64,000 bases of DNA from Actinomycetota bacterium (GCA_026392355.1 JAPLCF010000036.1:1-64000); one strand, 5' to 3'. Positions 18,117 through 27,358 are shown, counted from the first letter of the stretch. Notes: generated by a model from the sequence alone, not told the origin. Numbers and translations: made by a program.

Positions 18117-19280
18117 TCAGTACGGGCGGACGGCGCCAGCGTACGCATCCATCAGCGGCGAGATCTTCACGACGTCGCCCGTCTGCGGCGCGTGGATCAT
18201 CTGCCCGTTGCCGATGTACATGCCCATGTGGTGCAGATCGGAGTGGAAGAACACAAGGTCGCCGGGCAGCAGCTGGTCGGCCGGAACGCGGGTGCCCTCG
18301 TTCCACTGCGAGCCGGTGTAATGGCTAAGCCCGATCCCGAGCTGGGCGTACACGTAGGACGTCAGACCCGAGCAGTCGAAGCCGCCGGGCGACGACCCGC
18401 CCCAGACGTAGGGCACGCCGAGATACTGCATCGCGATCGAGACTGCCTGCGCGCCAATCGAGCCGTCCGTGGGCGGCAAGTCGATCGGTGCCTCGGCCAC
18501 AGCGGCCGGTGCGGCATCCGTCGAGCCGGTATCTGCGGTAGCCGTGTCGGCGACCGAGCCACCGATCGCGACATCGTTGCCCGGGGCGTTCGTCTCGGCC
18601 TGCTGCGCCGCAAGAGCCGCGAGAGCCTGCTGGCGCAGCTGCTCCTGGCGTGCGGCCTCCTCCTGAATGAGCTGCTGGATCTCACCCTCGAGACCCGACA
18701 CGAGCTGCTGGCTCTGCGCGATGCCGGCGTCGATGCGCTTCTTCTCGGCCGCGCGGTCGGCCTTCAACGCCGCGGCACGGTCCTGCGCGACCTGCAGGTC
18801 CTGCTTGTGCCGCGTCAGCGTCTTCTTCGTCTTCTGCAACCCACCGATCATGTCGGCGGCCTGGTGCTGCGAGCGATCGAACAGGTCGGTCACGGCGAGG
18901 ATCTGCGCGAGCGATTGCTGGCTCAACACCGATGCGAGCAGGTCGGGCTCACCGACGCGATACGACTGCTCGAGCTTGGCGTCGAGCTCGACCTGGGTGA
19001 CGCGTAGGTTCGCCTCCGTGACCTTGATCTGCTTCTGATTGAACGCGATTTCGGCGTTGACCTGCTTGAGCTCTGCGACCGACTTGTTGTAGCGCTCGAT
19101 CGCGGGCTCGAGCTGGGCGCCGAGCTCGGCAAGCTGGCGACGAACTTCCTCGGCCTGCGCGCGCTTGCTCGCGATCTCCTGCTTCGGCGCAGCCTGCGTC
19201 GGCAGCGCGGCCATCAGCGCGACGAGACACGTCGCAAGGATGATGACGAGACGAGGTGGGTGGATGACGGGACGGCGCAA
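18117..19280 (-). CDS. secreted NlpC/P60 peptidoglycan endopeptidase with coiled-coil
   Basis: 387 residues. A signal peptide (about 1-30) is followed by a long coiled coil (about 35-230, rich in Q/A/E/K as in RipA/CwlO-type hydrolases), an Ala-rich linker, and a C-terminal NlpC/P60 domain with nucleophile C303 in FDCSGLTSY and the HMGMYIGNG histidine strand. Cleaves D-Glu-diaminopimelate bonds in peptidoglycan at the cell surface. TTG 19280 is chosen as start: GGAGGT lies ten bases upstream and the signal peptide begins there. The reading frame continues upstream through the leader without coding character. Confidence 0.85.
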   Translation of the reverse strand: MRRPVIHPPRLVIILATCLVALMAALPTQAAPKQEIASKRAQAEEVRRQLAELGAQLEPAIERYNKSVAELKQVNAEIAFNQKQIKVTEANLRVTQVELDAKLEQSYRVGEPDLLASVLSQQSLAQILAVTDLFDRSQHQAADMIGGLQKTKKTLTRHKQDLQVAQDRAAALKADRAAEKKRIDAGIAQSQQLVSGLEGEIQQLIQEEAARQEQLRQQALAALAAQQAETNAPGNDVAIGGSVADTATADTGSTDAAPAAVAEAPIDLPPTDGSIGAQAVSIAMQYLGVPYVWGGSSPGGFDCSGLTSYVYAQLGIGLSHYTGSQWNEGTRVPADQLLPGDLVFFHSDLHHMGMYIGNGQMIHAPQTGDVVKISPLMDAYAGAVRPY

Positions 19281-19295
19281 GAGAGCGGGTACCTC

Positions 19296-19401
19296 CAAGG
19301 CGGTTTCGCAAGCCTGCGCCGCATTCCTGCACGCTGGCCGCCGCCTTGAGGGAGTGGTTCCGGGTTGCGCCCAACCTACCACCGGTTTGCGGGATTTCCC
19401 G
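19296..19401 (-). promoter_or_regulatory. structured mRNA leader of the NlpC/P60 gene
   Basis: On the transcript, three helices can form in order: CGGGAAATCCCG; then an ACCAC/GTGGT-type helix (19354-19358 with 19378-19382) enclosing a GGTTG/CAACC hairpin (19363-19376); then an 8-bp helix (19341-19348 with 19296-19303) that ends directly at the GGAGGT ribosome site. Such leaders of cell-wall hydrolase genes in actinobacteria are often c-di-AMP riboswitches, but the typical conserved strings were not found. Confidence 0.4.
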
Positions 19402-19442
19402 TAAAGGTTGTGCAACAACGGCGCATCCGGCAGGATCCGAAC

Positions 19443-19640
19443 ATGGCTGTGATCTGGTGGGTTGTCGCCGTACTGGCGATCTTTGGCATCGTGCTCTACT
19501 CGGTGGGGCAAGTGCTGCTGCGCGGCCCAGCCGACTCCGAGGTGCCGAAGTCGGGTGGCATGTTGATGCTTGTGGGCGGCGCGCTGATCATCACCGGCGT
19601 GCTGCTCGCAATCGCGCACCTCGTGTTCGGCCTGTTCTAA
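19443..19640 (+). CDS. small two-helix membrane protein
   Basis: 65 residues: helix at about 3-22, a short polar loop (RGPADSEVPKSGG), helix at about 40-62. No family recognised. Divergent from the NlpC/P60 gene and followed by tRNA-Phe. Confidence 0.6.
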   Translation: MAVIWWVVAVLAIFGIVLYSVGQVLLRGPADSEVPKSGGMLMLVGGALIITGVLLAIAHLVFGLF

Positions 19641-19683
19641 CCCGCGCGCCAGATTGCGGCTGGTTGGTAATGTGCCGCGCAGC

Positions 19684-19756
19684 GGCGAGATAGCTCAGTT
19701 GGTAGAGCACGCGACTGAAAATCGCGGTGTCCCCGGTTCGAGCCCGGGTCTCGCCA
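19684..19756 (+). tRNA. tRNA-Phe, anticodon GAA
   Basis: Complete 73-base cloverleaf: acceptor GGCGAGA/TCTCGCC, anticodon loop CTGAAAA within stem CGCGA/TCGCG, T-arm CCCGG/CCGGG with TTCGAGC, discriminator A. CCA is not encoded. Confidence 0.97.
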
Positions 19757-19777
19757 CTCTCCTTCCCGGCAGCCCGC

Positions 19778-21028
19778 CTACTTGGCGGTGATGCGCACCG
19801 GGAAGTGCTTGAGGCCGTTCGTGAAGTTCGAGACGAGGCGGCGTTCCGGGCCCGTCTGCTCGATCGATTTGAGGCGCGGGAAGAGCTGTTCGTAGAGCAC
19901 GCGGATCTCGAGACGCGCGAGGTGTGTGCCAATGCAGTAGTGCGGGCCGCCGCGACCGAAGGCAAGGTGCTCGTCCTTCTTGCGGGAGAAGTCGAGCACG
20001 TGCGGATTTTCGAAGGCCTCGGCGTCACGGTTGGCGGCGGCGAACCAGATGACGACGCGCTCGCCCGCCTTGATCTCCTGGCCGCGAATCTCCGTGTCCT
20101 CGATTGCAGTGCGGCGGAAGTGCCAGACCGGCGAGGCGATGCGGATCAGCTCGTCGACGGCCTGATCGGTCGCCGCGCCCGGCTGCGAAAACTCGGCCAT
20201 CGCGCGGTCGTCGTTGAACAGCGCGAGCAGGCCGAGCGCCATCGACTGGCGCGTCGTCTCGTTACCGGCCACCACGAACAACGCGAAGTTGTTGTCGAGG
20301 TCGCGGTCGCCGAGTAGGTGGCCGCCAATCTCCATGTTCGCGAGGATCGAGAGGACGTCTTCCTTCGGGTCGCCGCGCCGAGCGTCGATCGTCTGGCGCC
20401 CCATCGCGCAGAGCTCCGCCGCCGCCTCGCTGCCGAACGGCAGGTATTTGAAGGCCTCAGCCTCAGGCGAACCGGCCACGTGGATCGCGATCTCCGGATC
20501 GGAGTCGATGATCATGCGGTCGCCGAGCTCGATGAAGCGGTCGAACTGCTCCGGCGGCAGACCGAGGATCGTGCCGAGCACGCGAATCGGGATCAGCGCC
20601 GCGATGTCGTGCACGAAGCAGATGTCCTGCTTCTCAAAGGCCTCGTCGAGCACCTGGTCGACGATCACGCGTAGCTGGTCTTCGTAGCGGGCGATCGACT
20701 TGGGCGTGAAGTCGCGCGCGAACGGCTTGCGCCACTCGTTGTGCAGCGGCGCGTCGGTCTCCATGAAGTTGCGGCGCGCCTCGAGCACGTCGGGCTCGAC
20801 CTGGCCGATGCGTGCCGACCCGCCGGCCTGCGACGAGAAGACCTTGGCGCGCTTGAGCACGTCGAGGACGTCGTCGTACTTGGTGACGCACCAGAAGCCG
20901 TCGGCATCGTCGGGATGGCGGTAGACCGGAGCCTCGCGCTGCAGGTACTCGAAGATGTCCCACGGCTCGCGCTCGGCGAACAGCTGGTGGTCGAGCAGAT
21001 CGAACTTCGGTGCCTCAAGCGCTGCCAT
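19778..21028 (-). CDS. cytochrome P450 (first of four)
   Basis: 416 residues, soluble bacterial class. I-helix oxygen-binding motif AGNETTRQ, K-helix ExxR in DELIRIAS, and heme loop FGRGGPHYCIG with ligand C365. Hydroxylates an unknown substrate using electrons from a ferredoxin; a [3Fe-4S] ferredoxin gene is in the same island (34714-34908). ATG 21028 is preceded by GGGGAG. Divergent from the TetR gene, with a promoter and palindromes between, so TetR control is likely. Confidence 0.93.
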   Translation of the reverse strand: MAALEAPKFDLLDHQLFAEREPWDIFEYLQREAPVYRHPDDADGFWCVTKYDDVLDVLKRAKVFSSQAGGSARIGQVEPDVLEARRNFMETDAPLHNEWRKPFARDFTPKSIARYEDQLRVIVDQVLDEAFEKQDICFVHDIAALIPIRVLGTILGLPPEQFDRFIELGDRMIIDSDPEIAIHVAGSPEAEAFKYLPFGSEAAAELCAMGRQTIDARRGDPKEDVLSILANMEIGGHLLGDRDLDNNFALFVVAGNETTRQSMALGLLALFNDDRAMAEFSQPGAATDQAVDELIRIASPVWHFRRTAIEDTEIRGQEIKAGERVVIWFAAANRDAEAFENPHVLDFSRKKDEHLAFGRGGPHYCIGTHLARLEIRVLYEQLFPRLKSIEQTGPERRLVSNFTNGLKHFPVRITAK

Positions 21029-21048
21029 GCGGTTCTCCCCTCCGAAGA

Positions 21049-21060
21049 ATTGGATCCAAT
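21049..21060. promoter_or_regulatory. candidate operator, 12-base perfect palindrome
   Basis: ATTGGATCCAAT overlaps the -10 and start region of the P450 promoter, a repressor position. TetR binding is inferred only from the divergent layout. Confidence 0.45.
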
Positions 21061-21085
21061 ATACAAAATGGGCGGGAAATGTCCA
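21058..21085 (-). promoter_or_regulatory. promoter of the first P450 gene
   Basis: On the minus strand TGGACA (21080-21085), 16-base spacer, TATATT (21058-21063). Confidence 0.55.
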
Positions 21086-21105
21086 CCCGTATTCCTCGCC
21101 GACAA

Positions 21106-21119
21106 ATACACACGTGTAT
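21106..21119. promoter_or_regulatory. candidate TetR operator
   Basis: ATACAC-AC-GTGTAT inverted repeat midway between the divergent P450 and tetR genes. Confidence 0.5.
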
Positions 21120-21162
21120 CGCATATTTTTGTAGCGTTCGTTTTGGGAGTAACCTCTCTGAC

Positions 21163-21753
21163 ATGCCCCGACTTCGCGAAGAGACCTACGCCGCCCGCCG
21201 CCAGCACATCCTCGACTCCGCGCGCACCTGCTTCTCGCGCCGCGGCTTCCACGCCGCGTCGATGATGGACCTACAGGAGGAGGCCGGCGTCTCTGCCGGC
21301 GCGATCTACGTCTACTTCCCCGGCAAGGCCGACATCGTCAACGCCATCACCGAGGCCAATCTGGCGCAGACGGAGGCGGCGTTGACGGCGATCCTCGCGG
21401 CCGACCCGGCGCCGAGCTTTCACGATGCGCTGCTGCAGGTTGTCACCGTCGTCGACAAGATCGCCAAGGGCCCGACCGCTGGTATCGCCTTCGACGTCTG
21501 GGGCGAGGCTGCCCGCGATCCGCAGGTCGGCAAGGTCGTCAAGCAACGTTTTGCCGCGATCCGCGGCCTCTTCGCCGACGTCGCCGCACGCGCGGTCAAG
21601 ACCGGTGATCTGCCAAAGCGCACCGACACCAAGGCCGCGGGCGCCGCATTGTTCGCGCAGGTCGTGCTCGGCTACTACACGCTGCGTCTCACCTCGGGCG
21701 ATGTGCGCCCGAAGGCGTACGTCGACGGCATCGTGTCCATGCTGAAGGCCTAG
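21163..21753 (+). CDS. TetR-family transcriptional regulator
   Basis: 196 residues. N-terminal helix-turn-helix at about 10-55 (ILDSARTCFSRRGFHAASMMDL...GVSAGAIYVYFPGKADI), then a ligand-binding C-terminal domain. Likely represses itself and the divergent P450, and perhaps the MFS-P450-ADH-hydrolase-EamA genes that follow with gaps of 17-37 bases. TAACCT ends seven bases before the ATG, indicating a leaderless mRNA. Confidence 0.92.
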   Translation: MPRLREETYAARRQHILDSARTCFSRRGFHAASMMDLQEEAGVSAGAIYVYFPGKADIVNAITEANLAQTEAALTAILAADPAPSFHDALLQVVTVVDKIAKGPTAGIAFDVWGEAARDPQVGKVVKQRFAAIRGLFADVAARAVKTGDLPKRTDTKAAGAALFAQVVLGYYTLRLTSGDVRPKAYVDGIVSMLKA

Positions 21754-21781
21754 CGCCGCCCGGCGCGGCATCCTTCCGAGT

Positions 21782-23371
21782 ATGGAAGCCGCTGCCACAC
21801 CGGATCCCAAACGCTGGGTCGCACTCGGCGTCGTCGCCGCTGGCGTCGCCCTGATCATCATCGACTCGACGATCGTCAACGTCGCGCTGCCGACGATCAT
21901 CAGGGATCTCAAGCTCGGCCTGTCGGGCGCCGAGTGGGTCAACTCGATCTACAGCCTCGTCTTTGCCGCGCTGCTGATCGCGACCGGCCGCTTCGCCGAC
22001 ATGCGCGGTCGCCGCCTCGTCTACATCGCCGGCTTGGCGATCTTCGCCGGCTCGAGTGTCCTCGCCGGCATCGCCGGCAGTGGCGAGCTGCTGATCCTCG
22101 CGCGCCTCCTCCAGGGCGTGGGGGGCGCACTCGTGCTGCCCTCGACGTTGTCGATCGTCAACTCGACCTTCCAGGGCAAGGAGCGTGCTGCTGCGTTCGG
22201 CGTATGGGGCGGCACGATCGGTGGCATGGCCGCGCTCGGCCCGATTCTTGGCGGGTGGATCACCACGAGCTTCGGCTGGCGCTGGATCTTCCTGATCAAC
22301 ATCCCGATCGCCGCGATCCTGATTCTCCTCTCGCTGAAGTACGTGCGCGAGTCGCGCGATGCCAACGCCAAGCCAACCGGCGATGCCGTCGGCGCCATCA
22401 GCATCGGCCTCGGGCTCGCCGCGCTCGTCTTCGGTTTGATCGAGGGCCGGACGTACGGCTGGTGGACGCCCGTCGAGACCTTCTCGCCCTTCGGCTGGGA
22501 CTGGCCGAGCGCATCGGTCTCCGTGATTCCCTTCGCCTTCGCTGTCTCGATCATCTGCGTGGCGGCCTTCCTGCTGAACGCCCGCAGCCGCCAGCGCTCG
22601 GGCCGTGCCCGGTTTGTCGACCTCGAGCTGTTCCGACTGCGCTCCTTCGGCTTCGGCAACCTCACCGCACTGCTCGTGAGCCTCGGCGAGTTCGGCCTCC
22701 TGATCGCCATCCCGCTCTACCTGCAGAACGTACTCGGGCTGAGCGCTACGGAGTCCGGGCTCGTGATCGCCTGTCTTGCCGTTGGCGCCTTCGTCACTGC
22801 TGGCATGGCAGCGCCCATTTCGAAGAAGCTCGGCGGCCGTGGTGTCGTGCAGCTCGGCATGGCGCTCGAGGCGATCGGTCTCGCGGCGTTCGCCCTCGTT
22901 GTCGCGCCAGGCATTCCCGCCTGGCATCTGATCCCGACGCTGTTCGTCTATGGCCTCGGCATCGGCTTCGCGACGGCGCAGCTGACGGGCGTGATCCTCG
23001 CTGAGGTCCCGGTCGCCGCGTCGGGGCAGGCGTCGGGCATCCAGTCGACGTCGCGACAGATCGGCTCGGCCCTCGGCGTCGCGCTGCTCGGCGTGATCCT
23101 CGCGTCCGTCGTCTACAACCAGTCCAGCCAGAACCTGCAGAACACGGGCATGCCACCTGCCAAGGCGGCGGCGATGGCAACGCAGATGGAGCGCTCGGCC
23201 GGCACGGCCCTGCCGCAGATTGTGGCCGCGCCCGACGGTGCTGCCATGGCCCAGCCGCTCGAGCAGGCGTTCTCCGATGCCACGCGCTACACCGGCTTTG
23301 CCGCCGCGCTGTTCATCCTCGTTGGTCTCGGCTCCAGCATGCTGCTGCCGAAGTCGCGCCGCGAGGAGTAG
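21782..23371 (+). CDS. MFS transporter, DHA2 (EmrB/QacA-type, 14 helices)
   Basis: 529 residues. Motif D1-like IDSTIVNVALPTI in helix 1, RFADMRGRRLV loop, and the GGTIGGMAALGPILGGW motif C of drug:proton antiporters in helix 5. The length fits the 14-TMS DHA2 family. Sits between the TetR and a P450, so it may export the P450 product or substrate. Confidence 0.9.
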   Translation: MEAAATPDPKRWVALGVVAAGVALIIIDSTIVNVALPTIIRDLKLGLSGAEWVNSIYSLVFAALLIATGRFADMRGRRLVYIAGLAIFAGSSVLAGIAGSGELLILARLLQGVGGALVLPSTLSIVNSTFQGKERAAAFGVWGGTIGGMAALGPILGGWITTSFGWRWIFLINIPIAAILILLSLKYVRESRDANAKPTGDAVGAISIGLGLAALVFGLIEGRTYGWWTPVETFSPFGWDWPSASVSVIPFAFAVSIICVAAFLLNARSRQRSGRARFVDLELFRLRSFGFGNLTALLVSLGEFGLLIAIPLYLQNVLGLSATESGLVIACLAVGAFVTAGMAAPISKKLGGRGVVQLGMALEAIGLAAFALVVAPGIPAWHLIPTLFVYGLGIGFATAQLTGVILAEVPVAASGQASGIQSTSRQIGSALGVALLGVILASVVYNQSSQNLQNTGMPPAKAAAMATQMERSAGTALPQIVAAPDGAAMAQPLEQAFSDATRYTGFAAALFILVGLGSSMLLPKSRREE

Positions 23372-23408
23372 ACGCTCGTACACGCGTGAATCGCGGTACC
23401 GTTCCGAC

Positions 23409-24650
23409 ATGGCGATTGCTACCTCCCCCGACCTCAGCGACATCGATCTCACCGATCTCGAGACGTTTGTCGACCGGACCCCGCACGACTGGTTCAAGCG
23501 GCTGCGCGACGATGCCCCGTGTTTCTGGAACGAGGAGGCAGGCGGACGCGGCTTCTGGTCTGTCACCCGCTACGAAGACATCCTCGCGCTGCAGAAGCAG
23601 CCGCTGGTGTTCTCGGCCGGTGTCGGCGGCACGAGCCTTGACGACCTCACGCCGGAGCAGGTCGAGGCGCGCATGTCGCTGCTCGACATGGACCCCCCGC
23701 GTCACACCCGCCTGCGCGCGCTCGTCAACCGCGGCTTCACGCCGAAGGCCGTCAAGGTCTACGAGGATCGCATCCGTGCGCTGATTCGCTCGATCCTCGT
23801 CGAGACGATGCCCGAGCGCGAGTTCGACTTCACCGAGCGCGTCTCGATCGAGCTGCCAATGCAGATCCTGTCCGACATCATGGGCACGCCGCTTGAAGAT
23901 CGCCACACGCTGGTGAACCTCGGTGACCGCCTGCTCGGCAACACCGAGCCCGAGTTCGTTGGCGACCTCGTCAAGGACCAGTCCGACCTCTCGCAGTACG
24001 CGCACCTGCCGTTCTCGAGCCCGGCCGCGCTCGAGATGTTCGACTATGCCCTTGGCCTCGCCGACCTCAACGTGACGATCTTGATCAACTCGGAGCTCGA
24101 CGGCGACACGCTGTCGGACCACGAGTTCAAGCTGTTCTTCCTGCTGTTGATCACCGCGGGCAACGAGACGACGCGGCACACGATGTCGCACGGCATCAAC
24201 GCGCTGCTGTCGAATCGGGACCAGATCGATCGCCTCGTGGCGAACCCCGAGCTGTGTGGCTCCGCGGCCGAGGAGATCATCCGCTGGGCCACCGCCGTGC
24301 ACCACTTCCGCCGCACGGCGACACAAGATGTGGAGCTCCACGGCCAGCAGATCAAGGAGGGCGACAAGGTCGTCCTCTGGTTTACCTCGGCCAACCGCGA
24401 CGAGCGCTTCTTCGACAACCCGATGCAGTTCGATGTCGGCCGCACGCCCAACAAGCACATGGCGTTCGGGCTCGGCGGGCCGCACTACTGCCTCGGCTCG
24501 CACCTCGCGCGGCTCGAGATCAAGGTCTGGCTCGAGGAGTTGCTGCCGTACCTGCCCGATCTGCATCTCAATGGCGAAGTCGCGCGCATGCGCTCGAACT
24601 TCTTCAACGGGATCAAGCGCATTCCGGTGCGCTACGACGGCAGCCGGTAG
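23409..24650 (+). CDS. cytochrome P450 (second of four)
   Basis: 413 residues with ITAGNETTRHT (I-helix), ExxR in EEIIRWAT, and FGLGGPHYCLG with heme ligand C361. Close in style to the other three P450s of the island. TACCGT ends six bases before the ATG, suggesting its own leaderless promoter in addition to read-through from the MFS gene 37 bases upstream. Followed by an alcohol dehydrogenase that could oxidise the hydroxylated product. Confidence 0.93.
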   Translation: MAIATSPDLSDIDLTDLETFVDRTPHDWFKRLRDDAPCFWNEEAGGRGFWSVTRYEDILALQKQPLVFSAGVGGTSLDDLTPEQVEARMSLLDMDPPRHTRLRALVNRGFTPKAVKVYEDRIRALIRSILVETMPEREFDFTERVSIELPMQILSDIMGTPLEDRHTLVNLGDRLLGNTEPEFVGDLVKDQSDLSQYAHLPFSSPAALEMFDYALGLADLNVTILINSELDGDTLSDHEFKLFFLLLITAGNETTRHTMSHGINALLSNRDQIDRLVANPELCGSAAEEIIRWATAVHHFRRTATQDVELHGQQIKEGDKVVLWFTSANRDERFFDNPMQFDVGRTPNKHMAFGLGGPHYCLGSHLARLEIKVWLEELLPYLPDLHLNGEVARMRSNFFNGIKRIPVRYDGSR

Positions 24651-24682
24651 GCTTTCGCCAGACGTCCAGGGGAGGACAGGGA

Positions 24683-25639
24683 ATGCGCGCAGTCCGTCTG
24701 CACAGCGGTGACAAGACGCTGCATCTCGACGAGATCGAGATGCCCGTCGCGGCCAATGATGACCAAGTCGTGGTGAAGGTGAACGCCTGTGGCGTCTGCT
24801 TCTCCGACATCCACGTCGTCGACGGTGACTTTGGTGACAAGCCACGCCCGCTGACGCTCGGCCACGAGGTGACGGGCTGGACGGAGGAGCACGGCAACGT
24901 GTTCGTCTACACGCCGTGGGGCTGCGGCAATTGTCGGTTCTGCGCCGCGGGCAGCGAGATGATCTGTCCGGACAGCCACGAGGCCGGCATGTTCGACCAG
25001 GGTGGCTACGCCGACTACATGCTGGTCCCCCACCGCCGCTACATCTTCCCGCTCGGCAATCTCGATCCGATCGATTCCGCGCCGCTCGGCTGCGGCGGTC
25101 TGACCGCCTTCCGCGCCGTCAAGCAGGCTCTGCCCTACCTCAGCAAGGGCAAGCGCGTGCTCGTGCTCGGCTCTGGCGGTCTGGGTCAGTACGCCGTCCA
25201 GTACCTCGCAGCGATGAGCGACGCTGAGGTGCACGTCGGCGATCCCGATCCCGCCAAGTGTGCGACGGCCAAGGAGATCGGCGCCACCGAGGCGGCCAAC
25301 CCTGCTGACCTCGCTGGCCCGTACACCGCGGTCCTCGACTTCGTCGCCGGGCAGAAGTCGCTGGAGGACGCGGTGCGCCTCGTTGATCGCCAGGGCATCC
25401 TGATCGCGATCGGCCTGCACGGCGGCCGCGTGCCGTTTGGCTTCGGCGCCGTCCCGATGGAGGCCAAGCTGACGACGAGTGTCTGGGGTTCTCTCGGCGA
25501 CTTCGCCGAGCTGATCGCGTTCGCGCAGAAGGAGCAGATCCGCCACGTCGTCGAGCGCCTGCCGCTGACCGACGCGGCCATCGCCCACGAGCGCCTGCGC
25601 AAGGGCGACGTCAAGGGCCGCTTCGTGCTGGTGCCCTGA
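24683..25639 (+). CDS. zinc-dependent alcohol dehydrogenase (MDR family)
   Basis: 318 residues. Catalytic zinc ligands in ACGVCFSDIH and GHEVTG; structural-zinc cysteines in GCGNCRFCAAGSEMIC; Rossmann motif VLGSGGLGQYAVQYL. Oxidises an alcohol with NAD(P). Shorter than the usual ~340-350 residues, like the second MDR gene of this island (34934-35902), to which it is similar. GGAGG lies eight bases before the ATG. Same operon as the P450 (32-base gap). Confidence 0.9.
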   Translation: MRAVRLHSGDKTLHLDEIEMPVAANDDQVVVKVNACGVCFSDIHVVDGDFGDKPRPLTLGHEVTGWTEEHGNVFVYTPWGCGNCRFCAAGSEMICPDSHEAGMFDQGGYADYMLVPHRRYIFPLGNLDPIDSAPLGCGGLTAFRAVKQALPYLSKGKRVLVLGSGGLGQYAVQYLAAMSDAEVHVGDPDPAKCATAKEIGATEAANPADLAGPYTAVLDFVAGQKSLEDAVRLVDRQGILIAIGLHGGRVPFGFGAVPMEAKLTTSVWGSLGDFAELIAFAQKEQIRHVVERLPLTDAAIAHERLRKGDVKGRFVLVP

Positions 25640-26481
25640 TGATCCGGCCCAGCACGCCGTTCGGCTCCGATGCACGTCTCGTCCCCGTCGCCACGGGCGT
25701 CGAGTTGAGCGTGACCGATCGCGGCGAGGGCCTGCCGCTCGTGCTGCTCCACGGCGTCTCGATGTCGGCCGCGTACTTCCATCCCGTGATCGACCCGCTG
25801 GTCGCCGCCGGCTACCGCGTGATCGTCCCGGACCTGCGCGGCCACGGCCGCTCGCCGCACGTCGAAGGCGGGCACACGGTCGGCCAGTACGCCGACGACG
25901 TCAACGCGCTGCTCGATGCGCTCGACATCGACACCTGCGTGCTCGTCGGGTGGTCGATGGGCAACCTCGTGGCCTGGGAGCTGATGCTCCGCCACGGCCG
26001 CGAGCGCGTTGCCGCGCACGTGAACATCTCGCAGGGGCCGACGGACCTGCAGTGCGAGGCGTTCCCGTACGGCCCGCTGTCACTTGAGGCTATCCACGGC
26101 TTCATCGCCTCGTGCCAGGCCGACTTCCGCGGCTCGATGGAGCACTTCGCACCGGCCATGTTCAAAGAGCCGCTCAGCGACGAGGATCTCGCTTGGTGTG
26201 CGAATGAGTCGTGCATGGTCGGCGCCAACGCCGCGGCCGCGATCCTGCTCGATCAGACGCTCTACAGCGCCGTCGATGCCATTGCCGCCGGCACGGTGCC
26301 GACGCTCAACCTCTGGGGCGTGCACGAGGGTCTGATCCCACTCGCAATGGGCGAGTGGTGCCGCGACAACATCCCTGGCTCGACGTACGTCGTCTTCGAC
26401 GGCTCTGGGCACTGCCCGCAACTCGAGGAGCCCACACGCTGCGTCGAGACGATCACCGCCTGGCTCGCCGAGACGCTCTGA
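25639..26481 (+). CDS. alpha/beta hydrolase
   Basis: 280 residues. Oxyanion LLHGVSMS, nucleophile S106 in GWSMGN, and the late His in GSGHCPQLEEP give a full Ser-Asp-His triad fold. Hydrolyses an ester or C-C bond in a small molecule. Starts in the stop of the ADH gene (TGATG), so co-translated; likely the next step of the same pathway. Confidence 0.88.
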   Translation: MIRPSTPFGSDARLVPVATGVELSVTDRGEGLPLVLLHGVSMSAAYFHPVIDPLVAAGYRVIVPDLRGHGRSPHVEGGHTVGQYADDVNALLDALDIDTCVLVGWSMGNLVAWELMLRHGRERVAAHVNISQGPTDLQCEAFPYGPLSLEAIHGFIASCQADFRGSMEHFAPAMFKEPLSDEDLAWCANESCMVGANAAAAILLDQTLYSAVDAIAAGTVPTLNLWGVHEGLIPLAMGEWCRDNIPGSTYVVFDGSGHCPQLEEPTRCVETITAWLAETL

Positions 26482-26498
26482 TGCAGCGAGAGGCCTGA

Positions 26499-27341
26499 GT
26501 GGGCATCACCATCGTCCTCGGCGTGCTCTGCGCACTGTCGTGGGGCCTGCCCGAGGTACAGCTCGCACGGGCGGCGCGCAACCTCGGCATCGTGCCGACG
26601 GTGATCGGCTCGATCGTGATCGGTCTTGTCGTGACGTCGCCGATCATCTTCTTCACGGATGGCCTTCCGCACATCACCGCCAAGGGCGCGGTGCTGATTG
26701 TCGGCATGGGCATCCTCTCGCTGGCGGGCTACCTCGTCGGCTTCAGCGCCTTCCAGAAGGGCAAGCTGACCATTGTCGCGCCGACCATTGCCTGCGAGGG
26801 CGCTGTTGCCGCGGTCTTCGCGATTCTGCTCGGCGAGTCCATCGATTCGCGCGTCTTGCTGCTTCTGCCCTTCGCCGTGATCGGCGTGATTCTCGCCGCT
26901 ATGGGCACGAGCGAGGAGGGCCAGTCGAGCGGCGCGCTACGGGCGGCCTTCGCAGCGTTGATCTGGGGCGGCATCCTCACCATGGCCGCACCGGTTGCCG
27001 ATGAGGTCGGTGTGATCTGGGGCTTCGTCCTGGTGCGCGTTGTCGCGCTGCTCTTGGCACTGCCGATCGGTATCAAGATGGGCGTCACCGCCAACGCCCG
27101 CTTCGACTGGAAGAACGTAGCGATCTGGGGCATCGGCGACTCGGTCGCCTCCCTCCTCTTCGTGGCCGCCGCCGACCGCGGCCCCGTCGCCGTCGCCGGC
27201 GTGCTCGCAGCGCAGTTCGCGACCGTCGGCGTGATCGTCGGCATGGTCGTCCTAAAGGAGCGCCTACGCGCTCGTCAGTGGGTCGGCATCGTCACGGTGA
27301 TCGCCGCTGTCACCGCGATCGCCGCCGTCGGCGCCGGGTAG
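26499..27341 (+). CDS. EamA/DMT-family transporter
   Basis: 280 residues, ten predicted helices in two EamA repeats. GTG start 18 bases after the hydrolase stop. Metabolite exporter or importer at the end of the TetR-MFS-P450-ADH-hydrolase unit. A second EamA gene at 45107 belongs to the same superfamily but sits elsewhere. Confidence 0.82.
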   Translation: MGITIVLGVLCALSWGLPEVQLARAARNLGIVPTVIGSIVIGLVVTSPIIFFTDGLPHITAKGAVLIVGMGILSLAGYLVGFSAFQKGKLTIVAPTIACEGAVAAVFAILLGESIDSRVLLLLPFAVIGVILAAMGTSEEGQSSGALRAAFAALIWGGILTMAAPVADEVGVIWGFVLVRVVALLLALPIGIKMGVTANARFDWKNVAIWGIGDSVASLLFVAAADRGPVAVAGVLAAQFATVGVIVGMVVLKERLRARQWVGIVTVIAAVTAIAAVGAG

Positions 27342-27358
27342 GCTCCCCTCGGGCGCAC

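Noticed and set aside
19281-19401. Firm call of a c-di-AMP riboswitch
   Set aside because: Position fits, but the conserved strings of that class were not found by eye; left as an unclassified structured leader.
19281-19619. N-terminal extension of the NlpC/P60 frame
   Set aside because: Non-coding character, covers the structured leader and the divergent small gene; the signal peptide begins at the TTG at 19280.
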